Source of the DNA: Caulobacter zeae
GTDB taxonomy: Bacteria; Pseudomonadota; Alphaproteobacteria; Caulobacterales; Caulobacteraceae
Direction of reading: 5' to 3'
DNA: 64,000 nucleotides
Assembly (NCBI RefSeq): GCF_002858925.1
Contig: NZ_PJRS01000011.1
Location: forward strand, 310,001-374,000
Position 1 is the first letter of the stretch. Each line of letters begins with the position of its first letter. Positions 16,701 to 23,967 of this stretch are shown here, in pieces. The position numbers and the translations under genes were made by a program. The notes beneath the pieces were generated by a model, which saw only the letters and a program-made list of their open reading frames with translations, was not told where the DNA came from and searched no databases.

Positions 16701-17441
16701 TCACAGCAGCGCGATCGAAGCGGTGATTTGGCCGTCGACGGTCGAGATCAGACGCGCCGGTATCCGGATCTGGCGCGTGGCGCCGGCTGCCATGACGCTG
16801 ACCTGACCAACATCGACGTCCGCGGCCGGCACTTCGTGGGCTCGGCCGTCCGCCGTGGTCAGGGTGATCCTGGCTTCGCGCAGGTAGGCAAAGCCGGTCC
16901 CCGAGTTTCGGGCCGACAGGACGAGGTCGCCGTTCGGCATGCGCGACACGGCGGTTACCTCGACGGCGGCGCGGGCCTTGGACGGCGCCACGAAAACATA
17001 GGTGTTGATCGTGAAGGCGACCTGGACGTCGGCGCCCGCGCCCCCGTCGGTCGGAGTCGTCTGCATGTTGATCGGCAACTGTGCCGCCCGAACCAGGTAC
17101 ATTCGGCCTTCTTCGACCGGGTCGCCCATATAGCGGACCTGGATGACCTGCTCGCGGTTGGGCGGAATGACCGACTGGACCGGAAAGGTGACGATGTCGT
17201 TGTCTTCTTCCACCAGGCTGCGCGCGCCGGCGGAATCGACCTGCATGCGATACACCTCGATCTCAACCGTGGCCGGGACGGCGCTGGTGTTCCTGACGGT
17301 CATCCGGTAGGCGGATCCGGCGCCTGCTGGCGTGATCTTGGACACCATCGGTGAGACGTCCATGGCCCGGGCCGGCGCTGTCGCGCAGATCATCAAGGCC
17401 GCGGTCGTCAGGAATGTGGCTGCTGATCTTCGACTTTGCAT
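16701..17441 (-). CDS. Periplasmic pilus chaperone
   Basis: A 246-residue protein with a cleavable signal peptide ending near ARA|MDVSP (about residue 26). Two immunoglobulin-like domains follow, as in PapD-type chaperones. The first carries VSPMVSKITP and YRMTVRNTSAVPATVEIEVYRM; VIPPNREQVIQVRY forms the subunit-capping strand. The second has INTYVFVAP and LREARITLTT. It stabilises pilin subunits by donor-strand complementation and hands them to the usher. A strong GGGGGAG precedes ATG 17441. It sits between the pilin and usher genes, in the expected order for a chaperone-usher operon. Confidence 0.9.
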   Translation of the reverse strand: MQSRRSAATFLTTAALMICATAPARAMDVSPMVSKITPAGAGSAYRMTVRNTSAVPATVEIEVYRMQVDSAGARSLVEEDNDIVTFPVQSVIPPNREQVIQVRYMGDPVEEGRMYLVRAAQLPINMQTTPTDGGAGADVQVAFTINTYVFVAPSKARAAVEVTAVSRMPNGDLVLSARNSGTGFAYLREARITLTTADGRAHEVPAADVDVGQVSVMAAGATRQIRIPARLISTVDGQITASIALL

Positions 17442-17511
17442 GTCGCTCCCCCTGCGAAAATTTCGGAAAAGTCGGGGAGGCGGCCAAGGGCCGCTCCCCC
17501 GTCCGGTTCGA

Positions 17512-18102
17512 TCAGGCGGGATCGAGCGAGAAAGTGAAGGTTTCGGTGTAGGTGCCGGCCGGAGCGGAGGCCGCGCCAGGACCGGACGGCGACGCCGCGC
17601 AGCCCGAGGAGCCGGGGTTGGTCGGGTCGCCCTGGGTGCCGCCGACGCCGGGGCCGCCCGGGACGTTGTAGCAGAGGTTCAGGAACAGATCGCCGTAGAT
17701 GCCGTCGGCGAGCTTCTGGCTGTAGCCGCCCGAATTGGTGATGATCGCCGGGCTGCCCGGCCAGGTATCGACCGCGGCGAAGCCCAGGCTGGGGATTTCC
17801 GGCACCGACAGGTCCCAGTCGTAGTTGATCAGCACGCCGCCCGGGGACTTGAAGTCGCCGTTGGCGGCGCTGGACGTCAGTTTGGCGCCGGTGGCGGCGT
17901 TACACGACATCCGCAGGGTCGTGACCTTCTGGCGGGCGCCGTTGGCGACGGCGACGTTGCCGCCGGCGACGTTGGCCAGCCCGATGCCGCAGAAGTTGGT
18001 CACGCTGGTCGAGACGGTCACGTTGGTCTGAGCGCTCGACACGGCCGGGATGGCCAGCAGGGCCGCGACGGCGGTTGCCGCCGCAACGATGTAGGTACGC
18101 AT
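17512..18102 (-). CDS. Major pilin-like subunit of the chaperone-usher operon
   Basis: A 196-residue protein with a signal peptide (AAATAVAALLAIPAVSSAQ). The mature start TNVTVSTSVTNFCGIG, with a second cysteine in RMSCNA, suggests the conserved disulfide of pilin subunits. The C-terminus YTETFTFSLDPA forms the expected final beta strand. It is the first gene of the operon and so the most highly expressed, fitting the major shaft subunit. Two adjacent ATGs exist at 18105 and 18102; the second is taken because GGAG then lies six bases away. A Gly/Pro-rich loop (PGGPGVGGTQGDPTNPG) interrupts the second half and is unusual. Confidence 0.75.
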   Translation of the reverse strand: MRTYIVAAATAVAALLAIPAVSSAQTNVTVSTSVTNFCGIGLANVAGGNVAVANGARQKVTTLRMSCNAATGAKLTSSAANGDFKSPGGVLINYDWDLSVPEIPSLGFAAVDTWPGSPAIITNSGGYSQKLADGIYGDLFLNLCYNVPGGPGVGGTQGDPTNPGSSGCAASPSGPGAASAPAGTYTETFTFSLDPA

Positions 18103-18105
18103 CAT

Positions 18106-18757
18106 GTTCTCCGAATATTTAGGTGCCCCGCCTCAATGATTGAATGCAGGAGGTCGCGACTTCGATCGCGGCGATGGCATCTATTCAATGTCGAGCGTTC
18201 TCCGCATCGTCGAAGGCGGTAGTTGTTATCGCCTAGTCAAATTTTGTAGAGGTTCAGGCGGAGGTAATATTTATAAGGCGGCCAGTATAATTTTCGCGTT
18301 TGAAGTAACGCGCCGGATGATGGTTTGCTGCGTGAACTCCCTCCTCGGGGGGGCTTGGTCGAGCGGCGCAGCGGCTCGTGGGGGCTGGCGCTACTGGTTG
18401 GCGCGACTTCGTGCGGGCTCGCTCTTTAGCTGGGAGGGGCGACTTTCTAGTGATCGCCCTGGGGTTGTATTTTTGCTTTCGAGAGAGAAATATTCGGCGC
18501 ATTTTCATTCGTATCTCGCAATATTAATTGAGTTTGCGTCATGTGATCATGGCTGGGTGTCGGCCTAGTCTAATTGTTAAAAATCCAGATTTTTGTATTC
18601 TTGTATTTATTTTGACTTGGTGATGTATCACCCGGATCGGGTATGCCAATTCGATTATTAATGGTTAGAGTGGATCGTAGGGCTGGTGCGCGAGTTCTTA
18701 TGCTCGATGCATGGGTCGAAGTCGTATCAAGCGACGCGGCCGACGAGGGAGGAAGCG
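18106..18757. promoter_or_regulatory. Divergent regulatory region between pilin and LuxR-type gene
   Basis: About 650 bases without a convincing gene. It must hold the promoters for the leftward pilus operon and the rightward regulator. The right end (18480-18680) is AT-rich. Two small dyads lie side by side: GTGATGTATCAC at 18620-18631 and ACCCGGATCGGGT at 18630-18642, about 120 bases before the regulator start. A 142-codon rightward frame at 18140-18568 has no start signal or recognisable content and is not called. Which protein binds the dyads is unknown. Confidence 0.5.
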
Positions 18758-19414
18758 ATGAGGGTGGGCGTCTCGGGCTTTGTCGCCATGGGCGATGAGG
18801 CCGACGATCTGGATTCGGAGCAGACGGTCTTCATGTTCGAAGATGAGTTCGGAATACTCCCCGCCTGGTCACGCGCGATCACGGCCTGGGTCAATACCGA
18901 TCCCCGGGCCAAGATGTTGCTCTCGCGATCCGGGCGTATCCATTGGGCCAACGACGCCGCCTACCGGATGGTCCGTGATGGCGGCAGCTTCAGGGCCTTC
19001 GAGGACAACTTGGTTTCAGGGGATCCTGCGACGGCCGCGATCCTCGCGCGATTGCTTCAGGAGGTCGGGCTGGACGTGGCGCTCTATGCCATCACGCCAG
19101 CAGGCGCTGGTCAGCAATGGCTATTATGGGCGCAGCAACTGATTATTGGTGACGACGCCAGCATCGGCTTCGCCGCTCATCGTATGGCCGGGCCGGTTTC
19201 CTACGAGGCGATGCTTCAGATCCATCACCTCACGCCTTGCGAGGCGCAAATCGTTTCGATGATGCTGACGGGGCTGGAGACGGGAAAGATCGCCCAGAAG
19301 CAGGATATCTCGATCGAAACCCTGCGCACCCACATCAAGCACGCCTATCGAAAGCTAGATGTCAGGAGTCGCGGAGAACTCTTTGCGAAGGCTGTCGATT
19401 TTGCGGGATTCTAA
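18758..19414 (+). CDS. LuxR-type transcriptional regulator (upstream of pilus operon)
   Basis: A 218-residue protein with a C-terminal LuxR/GerE helix-turn-helix (HLTPCEAQIVSMMLTG, IAQKQDISIETLRTHIKHAY). The N-terminal half resembles a degenerate PAS-like sensor (RAKMLLSRSGRIHWANDAAY). Its architecture matches the regulator at 12344-12988, though the sequences are diverged. ATG 18758 has AGGGAGGAAG immediately upstream, far better than the earlier in-frame codon at 18686. It is divergent from the pilin gene across a large regulatory gap, a layout typical of a dedicated pilus regulator. The signal it senses is unknown. Confidence 0.82.
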   Translation: MRVGVSGFVAMGDEADDLDSEQTVFMFEDEFGILPAWSRAITAWVNTDPRAKMLLSRSGRIHWANDAAYRMVRDGGSFRAFEDNLVSGDPATAAILARLLQEVGLDVALYAITPAGAGQQWLLWAQQLIIGDDASIGFAAHRMAGPVSYEAMLQIHHLTPCEAQIVSMMLTGLETGKIAQKQDISIETLRTHIKHAYRKLDVRSRGELFAKAVDFAGF

Positions 19415-19610
19415 TCCTCTACCATAAAATAATAACTCGTATTCACCCACGAGAAGGGCGGTAAAAATATGTGCGCGATGCTCATCATTGCGACAAATTT
19501 ATATGGCTTGGGCGGATTGTTGTATTTCATCTAAGCTCGTGGATGGCTATTTATCCTCGTGCTTTTTTCTAGTGTTCTGGGGGCGTCGTTGCTATCGGAT
19601 GGGCCGATGT

Positions 19611-19907
19611 TCACTGCGGCGGCTTCACCCTCAAGTCCATGCCGAGCGTCGGGCCGATGCCGTCGGGGTGTTCGCCGAACGGGTTGAGGCGACGGCGATG
19701 GGCGATGGCCTCAAGCCGGGTTCGTAGATCATCATCGATGACGATGGCCTGCTTGGCACCGTCGTCGTTGTCCAGACCGCCTTGGGAGGCGACGAGAACC
19801 TCGCCGAGGGCGGCCAGAAAGGCCTCGTCCTCCGGCGTTCCCTCGGCCGGCGGATTGTCGAGGTGGCTGAGAACCACTTCCAGCGCATCTTCGAAGGTCG
19901 GTGACAT
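19611..19907 (-). CDS. Small acidic hypothetical protein
   Basis: A 98-residue protein, strongly acidic in its first 60 residues (SPTFEDALEVVLSHLDNPP, PAEGTPEDEAFLAALGEVL), ending with a basic stretch. No membrane segment, signal or known motif is visible. ATG 19907 has AAGGG eight bases upstream, and codon use matches neighbouring genes. The overlapping rightward frames look arginine/serine-rich and random. I do not recognise the family. It lies convergent to the LuxR-type gene after an AT-rich gap at 19415-19610, and divergent from the sensor kinase. Confidence 0.55.
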   Translation of the reverse strand: MSPTFEDALEVVLSHLDNPPAEGTPEDEAFLAALGEVLVASQGGLDNDDGAKQAIVIDDDLRTRLEAIAHRRRLNPFGEHPDGIGPTLGMDLRVKPPQ

Positions 19908-20154
19908 GGCGGGCCCTTTCGAAACCCCGAGCCGGGGTGAGCGCCAGCGAAAGCCGTTCTGATAAAACGTTCCGGCGCCGCTATGGTTCGGGTTCCCGGC
20001 TGCGCGGTTTCGTCGCTTGGGTCTGGGCGTCGGAGCCGATCCCGATTTGTGCTAGAACTAAAGCTTCGGCGCCGCGTTGAGAGTCCGGCGCACGCGCCGA
20101 TCTCTCGCCCGGGAACGGCTATCGTTTCGAGAGCCTTCGGGTCGTGGATCCCCT

Positions 20155-21198
20155 ATGCTCGATGAGGCTCGCCCCGTTCCGTCGCCCATCGACGCCCTGG
20201 CCCAGGCCCTGGTGGGCTCGTCGGACGCGCCCATACTTCTGCTCGACGGCGACATCAGGATCGTCGCGGCGAGCGAGTCCTTCGCCCAAGCTTTTCGCAT
20301 CGACGTGGAGGAGGCGGTCGGCCTGTCGGCGTTCGTCCTTGGCCAAGGCGAATGGAACGCGCCGTCGTTGCGCGACTTGCTCGCCGCCGCGCTGAAGGGG
20401 GGCGGCGCCGTCGAGGCCGGTGAGATGGATCTGGTCCGAGCTGGCGAGGACGCCAGGCGGCTGGTGATCAGGGCGCGCCGGCTCGACTACGGCGATCCTG
20501 CCAACCCGCTTCTGCTTCTGACCATCTTCGACGTGACGGACGCGCGCCTCGCCGACCGCGTCAAGGACGACCTGGTGCGCGAGAAGGCCGTGCTGTTCGA
20601 CGAACTGCAGCACAGGATCGCCAACAGCCTGCAGATCATCGCCAGCATCCTGATGCAGTCGGCTCGCAACGCGACGTCCCCCGAGATCCGCGCCCATGTC
20701 GCCGACGCCCACAGCCGCGTGATGTCGGTCGCCGCTCTCCAGCGCCAACTGGTGGAGTCGGGTGCGGGTGAGGTGGAATTGAAGGCCTACTTCAGGGCGC
20801 TGTGCGACGGTATCGCCGCCTCGATGGTCTCCAACCCCGAGAAGTTGACCCTTTCCGTCGTCAGTGACGAGCACTGGGTGGCCGCGGAGGTTTCGGTAAG
20901 CATGGGGCTGATCGTCACCGAGCTGGTCATCAACGCCCTCAAGCACGCATTTCCAGGTCGCGAGAGCGGGCATATCTGGGTGGAGTACAGCGCCTCGGAA
21001 GGCGGCTGGACGCTGTCGGTCGCCGACGACGGCGTGGGCATGCCGCCCGCAAGCGTATCCGTCAGGGTTGGCCTCGGCTCGAGCATCATCCAGGCCCTGG
21101 CCAAGCAGTTGAGGGCCGAGATCGTCGTGGATGGTTCGGGGCCTGGCGCCCGCGTCGCCATTGTCCACCCGCCGCAACTGCAGGCTCAGAACGCGTGA
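20155..21198 (+). CDS. PAS-containing HisKA_2 sensor histidine kinase
   Basis: A 347-residue cytoplasmic kinase. Residues about 15-125 form a PAS-like sensor (LLLDGDIRIVAASESFAQAF). The dimerisation helix carries the phospho-accepting histidine in DELQHRIANSLQ, the form used by HisKA_2/HWE-related kinases. The ATPase domain has an N-box (ELVINALKHAF) and G-boxes (DDGVGMP, GLGSSII). No membrane span is seen, so the signal is intracellular, for example redox, light or a small ligand. No cognate response regulator is adjacent. ATG 20155 lies just before the PAS domain; its ribosome-binding site is weak and the start could be slightly different. It is convergent with the CFA synthase. Confidence 0.85.
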   Translation: MLDEARPVPSPIDALAQALVGSSDAPILLLDGDIRIVAASESFAQAFRIDVEEAVGLSAFVLGQGEWNAPSLRDLLAAALKGGGAVEAGEMDLVRAGEDARRLVIRARRLDYGDPANPLLLLTIFDVTDARLADRVKDDLVREKAVLFDELQHRIANSLQIIASILMQSARNATSPEIRAHVADAHSRVMSVAALQRQLVESGAGEVELKAYFRALCDGIAASMVSNPEKLTLSVVSDEHWVAAEVSVSMGLIVTELVINALKHAFPGRESGHIWVEYSASEGGWTLSVADDGVGMPPASVSVRVGLGSSIIQALAKQLRAEIVVDGSGPGARVAIVHPPQLQAQNA

Positions 21199-21342
21199 AA
21201 TTCGCGTCAGGGCAAAGCCCAGGCGCAGCTGATGGCGCGACATCTTCGCCTGGGACGAAGACCGCTCAGCGGGCTTTATCGTCAACAACCGACCTGCAAT
21301 TTGGCTCAATGCGCGCTCAACCGCCTCGCAGTCGCAGGGCGT

Positions 21343-22572
21343 TCAGCCGTGCTTGTCGATCGCCATCTGGATGACGTCGGTGCGGCCGGTTCTAAAGCCT
21401 GCCTCGCAATAGGCGAGATAGAAGAGCCAAAGCCTGCGGAAGCGCGCGTCGAAGCTCTTCGAGCCCTCGGCTATGGAGGGGTAGGCGCGTTCGAACCGCT
21501 GGGCCCACAGCGCCAGGGTCTGGGCGTAGTCCTGGCCGAACCGCTCGGTTCTGCGCCAGCGTAGGCCCCGGGCGGCGATCAGCGGGGCCAGACGGTTCTC
21601 GGAGGGCAGCGACCCGCCCGGGAACACGTAGCGCTGGATGAAGTCGGTGCGGGCGTCGTACTCGTCGAACAGCGCGTCCTGGATGGTGATCACCTGTAGC
21701 CCGGCGCGGCCGCCGGGCTTCAGCAGCGAGCCCAGCTTGTCGAAATAGACGCCCCAGTAGTCGCGCCCCACCGCTTCCAGCATCTCGATGGACGCCACGC
21801 GGTCGAACTGGCCCGTCAGGTCGCGATAGTCGAGCAGGCGGATGTCGACCCGCTCGGCCAGCCCGGCTTCGAAGATCCGGCGGCGCGCGAAGTCGTGCTG
21901 TTCCCGCGAGATGGTCACGGCGGTGACCCGCGCGCCGATCCTGGCAGCCGCGAATTCCGCGAACCCGCCCCAGCCGCAGCCGATCTCGACGACGCTGTGG
22001 CCGGGCCTGAGGTCGATAAGGGCGGCCAGACTCTCGTACTTGGCCGTCTGGGCGGCTTCCAGCGACTGGCCCGGATGCTCGAACCGGGCCGAGGAGTAGG
22101 TCATGGTCTCGTCCAGCCAGGCTCCGTAGAAGGCGTTCCCGAGGTCGTAGTGGGCGTGGATGTTGCGCCGCGACCCGGCCTTGCTGTTGGCGCGCAAGCG
22201 ATGGAACGCCCAGTTGGCGAGCTTCATCGGCAGGCCGCCGTCGAACAGGCGCCGGATGTGGTCGTAGTTGTTGGCCAGGGTCGTCAGCAGCCCCGCGAGG
22301 TCGGGGCTGTCCCATTCCCCCGCCATGAACCCTTCGGCGAAGCCGATGTCGCCGTTGGCCAGCACCCGCGCGGCGAAGCGGAAGTCGCGCACGACGATGG
22401 TGGCGGCAAGGCCCGGGGCGGCGCCCGCGAGGTGACGGCGCTCGCCGCCCGGCGTGACGATCGTCAGCTCTCCCCAGGTCCAGCGCGCCGAGAGCAGCCG
22501 CATGACCAGGTCGAACAGGGGCGAGCCGCGCGATGCGCCGGCGATGCGCAGGTCCAGGGATGTGTCGCTCAT
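21343..22572 (-). CDS. cfa: Cyclopropane-fatty-acyl-phospholipid synthase
   Basis: A 409-residue SAM-dependent enzyme of the CFA synthase family, which adds a methylene group to double bonds of phospholipid acyl chains at the membrane surface. An N-terminal lipid-binding domain (about residues 20-110) precedes the catalytic domain. NIHAHYDLGN, DETMTYSSARF, VVEIGCGWGGFAEFAAAR and SIEMLEAVG are the diagnostic segments. YVFPGGSLPS and FFYLAYCEAGF-like features close the fold (here LFYLAYCEAGF). It is divergent from the ECF sigma/ChrR-like pair. In Rhodobacter a CFA synthase gene belongs to the RpoE-ChrR singlet-oxygen regulon, so shared control is plausible. No matching ECF-type promoter was found on its own upstream strand. 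Confidence 0.93.
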   Translation of the reverse strand: MSDTSLDLRIAGASRGSPLFDLVMRLLSARWTWGELTIVTPGGERRHLAGAAPGLAATIVVRDFRFAARVLANGDIGFAEGFMAGEWDSPDLAGLLTTLANNYDHIRRLFDGGLPMKLANWAFHRLRANSKAGSRRNIHAHYDLGNAFYGAWLDETMTYSSARFEHPGQSLEAAQTAKYESLAALIDLRPGHSVVEIGCGWGGFAEFAAARIGARVTAVTISREQHDFARRRIFEAGLAERVDIRLLDYRDLTGQFDRVASIEMLEAVGRDYWGVYFDKLGSLLKPGGRAGLQVITIQDALFDEYDARTDFIQRYVFPGGSLPSENRLAPLIAARGLRWRRTERFGQDYAQTLALWAQRFERAYPSIAEGSKSFDARFRRLWLFYLAYCEAGFRTGRTDVIQMAIDKHG

Positions 22573-22692
22573 CTGAGGCGGCCCTCGTCAGGGTGGCGTC
22601 CGCCGCGCCGCGGGGCGAGGCTGGACATGTCCCGAGGTCCTACGGCCGAGGTCGCCGATCGGATGGCCGCGCGCGCTATTTTTCGTTTCCGG

Positions 22693-22720
22693 TGATCCGG
22701 TAGCGCAGCCGTGCCGTATC
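22693..22720 (+). promoter_or_regulatory. ECF-type promoter (TGATCC-N16-CGTATC)
   Basis: TGATCC at 22693-22698 and CGTATC at 22715-22720, 16 bases apart. This agrees with the promoter type recognised by RpoE/ECF11-like sigma factors of alphaproteobacteria, which often drive their own operons. Transcription would begin near 22727, exactly where the first in-frame ATG lies. That favours translation of the sigma gene from the GTG at 22775. Confidence 0.6.
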
Positions 22721-22774
22721 ATCGGCATGCATGCGACTCGGGCCCTATCCGCACACCCTGCAGGCCGTCACGCC

Positions 22775-23335
22775 GTGAGTTCCTCGCGCGCGCTGGACGA
22801 CCTCGTCGTGCGTGTCGGCGCGAGCCGCGACCGCGACGCCTTCGCGGGGCTGTTCGACCACTATGCACCCAGGATCAAGGCGCTGCTGATGCGCGGCGGC
22901 GCCAGCGCCTCGGCGGCCGAGGAACTGGCCCAGGAAACCCTGCTGGTCGTCTGGCGCAAGGCGCACCTCTTCGATCCCGCGCGCGCCTCGGCGGCGGCGT
23001 GGATCTTCACCATCGCCCGAAACCTGCGCATCGACCATTTCAGGCGCGGCTCGGTCACCCTGCATGAGCTCGATTTTCACCTGGAGGCGGAGGAGCCGGC
23101 CCAGCCCGACGCCATCCTCAGCGGCGCGCAGGACGCCCAGCGGGTGAGGGCGGCGATGCTCAGCCTCAACGCCGACCAGGCCGCCGCCATCGAAATGGCC
23201 TTCTTCCAGGAGCAGACCCATACGGAGATATCCAGGACGCTCGGCGTGCCGCTCGGCACGGTCAAGGCGCGCATCCGGTTCGGCATGATGAAGCTGCGGG
23301 CCTGCATCGAAAGGGACAGGGGAGACGCGCAATGA
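22775..23335 (+). CDS. ECF RNA polymerase sigma factor (RpoE/SigE-like)
   Basis: A 186-residue ECF sigma factor. Region 2 covers LFDHYAPRIKALLMRGG through AAAWIFTIARNLRIDHFRRG. Region 4 has LNADQAAAIEMAFFQEQTHTEI and the helix-turn-helix LGVPLGTVKARIRFGMMKLR. It belongs with sigma factors controlled by ChrR-type anti-sigmas, which respond to singlet oxygen and organic peroxides in Rhodobacter and Caulobacter. GTG 22775 is preferred over ATG 22727 because the autoregulatory promoter places the transcript start at that ATG. The stop overlaps the anti-sigma start by four bases (ATGA), so the two are co-translated. Confidence 0.88.
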   Translation: MSSSRALDDLVVRVGASRDRDAFAGLFDHYAPRIKALLMRGGASASAAEELAQETLLVVWRKAHLFDPARASAAAWIFTIARNLRIDHFRRGSVTLHELDFHLEAEEPAQPDAILSGAQDAQRVRAAMLSLNADQAAAIEMAFFQEQTHTEISRTLGVPLGTVKARIRFGMMKLRACIERDRGDAQ

Positions 23336-23967
23336 GCCTTCGCCGTCAGCCCAGCGAGGAAAGGCTGCTGGCCTTCGCCGCGGGAACCCTGAGCTTCCCC
23401 GAAGCCGTCGTCGTGGCCGCGCACCTCAGCCTGCGGCCGGCCACGCGCCCGTGGGCCGAGCTCGGCGCGGCCGTGGGCGGCGTGCTGCTGGACGACCAGG
23501 CGCCCGAGGCGATCAGCCTGGACGCCCGGCGCGACGTCATGGCGCGCCTGGACGCCGACGAGCCCGCGGCCGAGCCGAGGCCGCCCTCGGCCGACCCTGT
23601 CCTGCCCGCGCCCCTCGACCAGTTCGCGCTCGGGCCCTGGCGCTGGCTGGGGCCCGGCGTGCACGTTCGCGACGTGCTGGGAACCCGGGAGGGCGACTGC
23701 CGGGTCATCCTGCTGAAGATCGCCTCGGGACAGTCGGCGCCGCGCCACACCCACGGGGGCGTCGAACTGACCTGCGTGATCGACGGCGCCTACGCCACCG
23801 AGGACGGCGTCTTTTCGCGCGGCGACTTCGAGGAGGCCGACCCGAGCGTGACGCACCAGCCCAAGGTCGTCTCCAAGGAGCCTTGCCTCTGCGTCGCCGC
23901 GCTCGACGGCCAGATCATGCTGCCCGGCAGGCTGGGCAAGCTGCTGGCGCCATTCGTGCGCCTCTAG
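23332..23967 (+). CDS. ChrR-like cupin anti-sigma factor with altered zinc site
   Basis: A 211-residue homologue of ChrR, which binds and inhibits its ECF sigma. The N-terminal anti-sigma domain (LLAFAAGTLSFPEAVVVAAH) aligns without gaps to the Rhodobacter protein. However, three of the four residues that hold zinc there are changed: position 6 is Gln (His in ChrR), position 35 Arg and position 38 Thr (both Cys); only His31 remains. The C-terminal cupin keeps its metal-ligand pattern (HTHGGVE, then a later His in VTHQP). The sensing half therefore looks intact and the zinc-stabilised half does not. The gene overlaps the sigma gene and shares a CTAG stop with the convergent lipoprotein gene. 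The comparison relies on remembered ChrR numbering. Confidence 0.82.
   Translation: MSLRRQPSEERLLAFAAGTLSFPEAVVVAAHLSLRPATRPWAELGAAVGGVLLDDQAPEAISLDARRDVMARLDADEPAAEPRPPSADPVLPAPLDQFALGPWRWLGPGVHVRDVLGTREGDCRVILLKIASGQSAPRHTHGGVELTCVIDGAYATEDGVFSRGDFEEADPSVTHQPKVVSKEPCLCVAALDGQIMLPGRLGKLLAPFVRL

Noticed and set aside
18140..18568. A 142-codon frame in the pilin/regulator gap
   Set aside because: No ribosome-binding site, random composition and placement in a region needed for two divergent promoters.
19469..19534. A 21-residue hydrophobic peptide frame (MCAMLIIATNLYGLGGLLYFI is too short to judge)
   Set aside because: It lies in an AT-rich gap where short frames are likely by chance; the start signal is weak and there is no supporting context.
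21218..21254. CCCAGGCG / CGCCTGGG repeat as terminator between the sensor kinase and cfa
   Set aside because: Loop of 21 bases and no T tract; not convincing as an intrinsic terminator.
22573..22692. An ECF-type promoter for the leftward cfa gene
   Set aside because: No TGATCC-type -35 element occurs on that strand in the interval.
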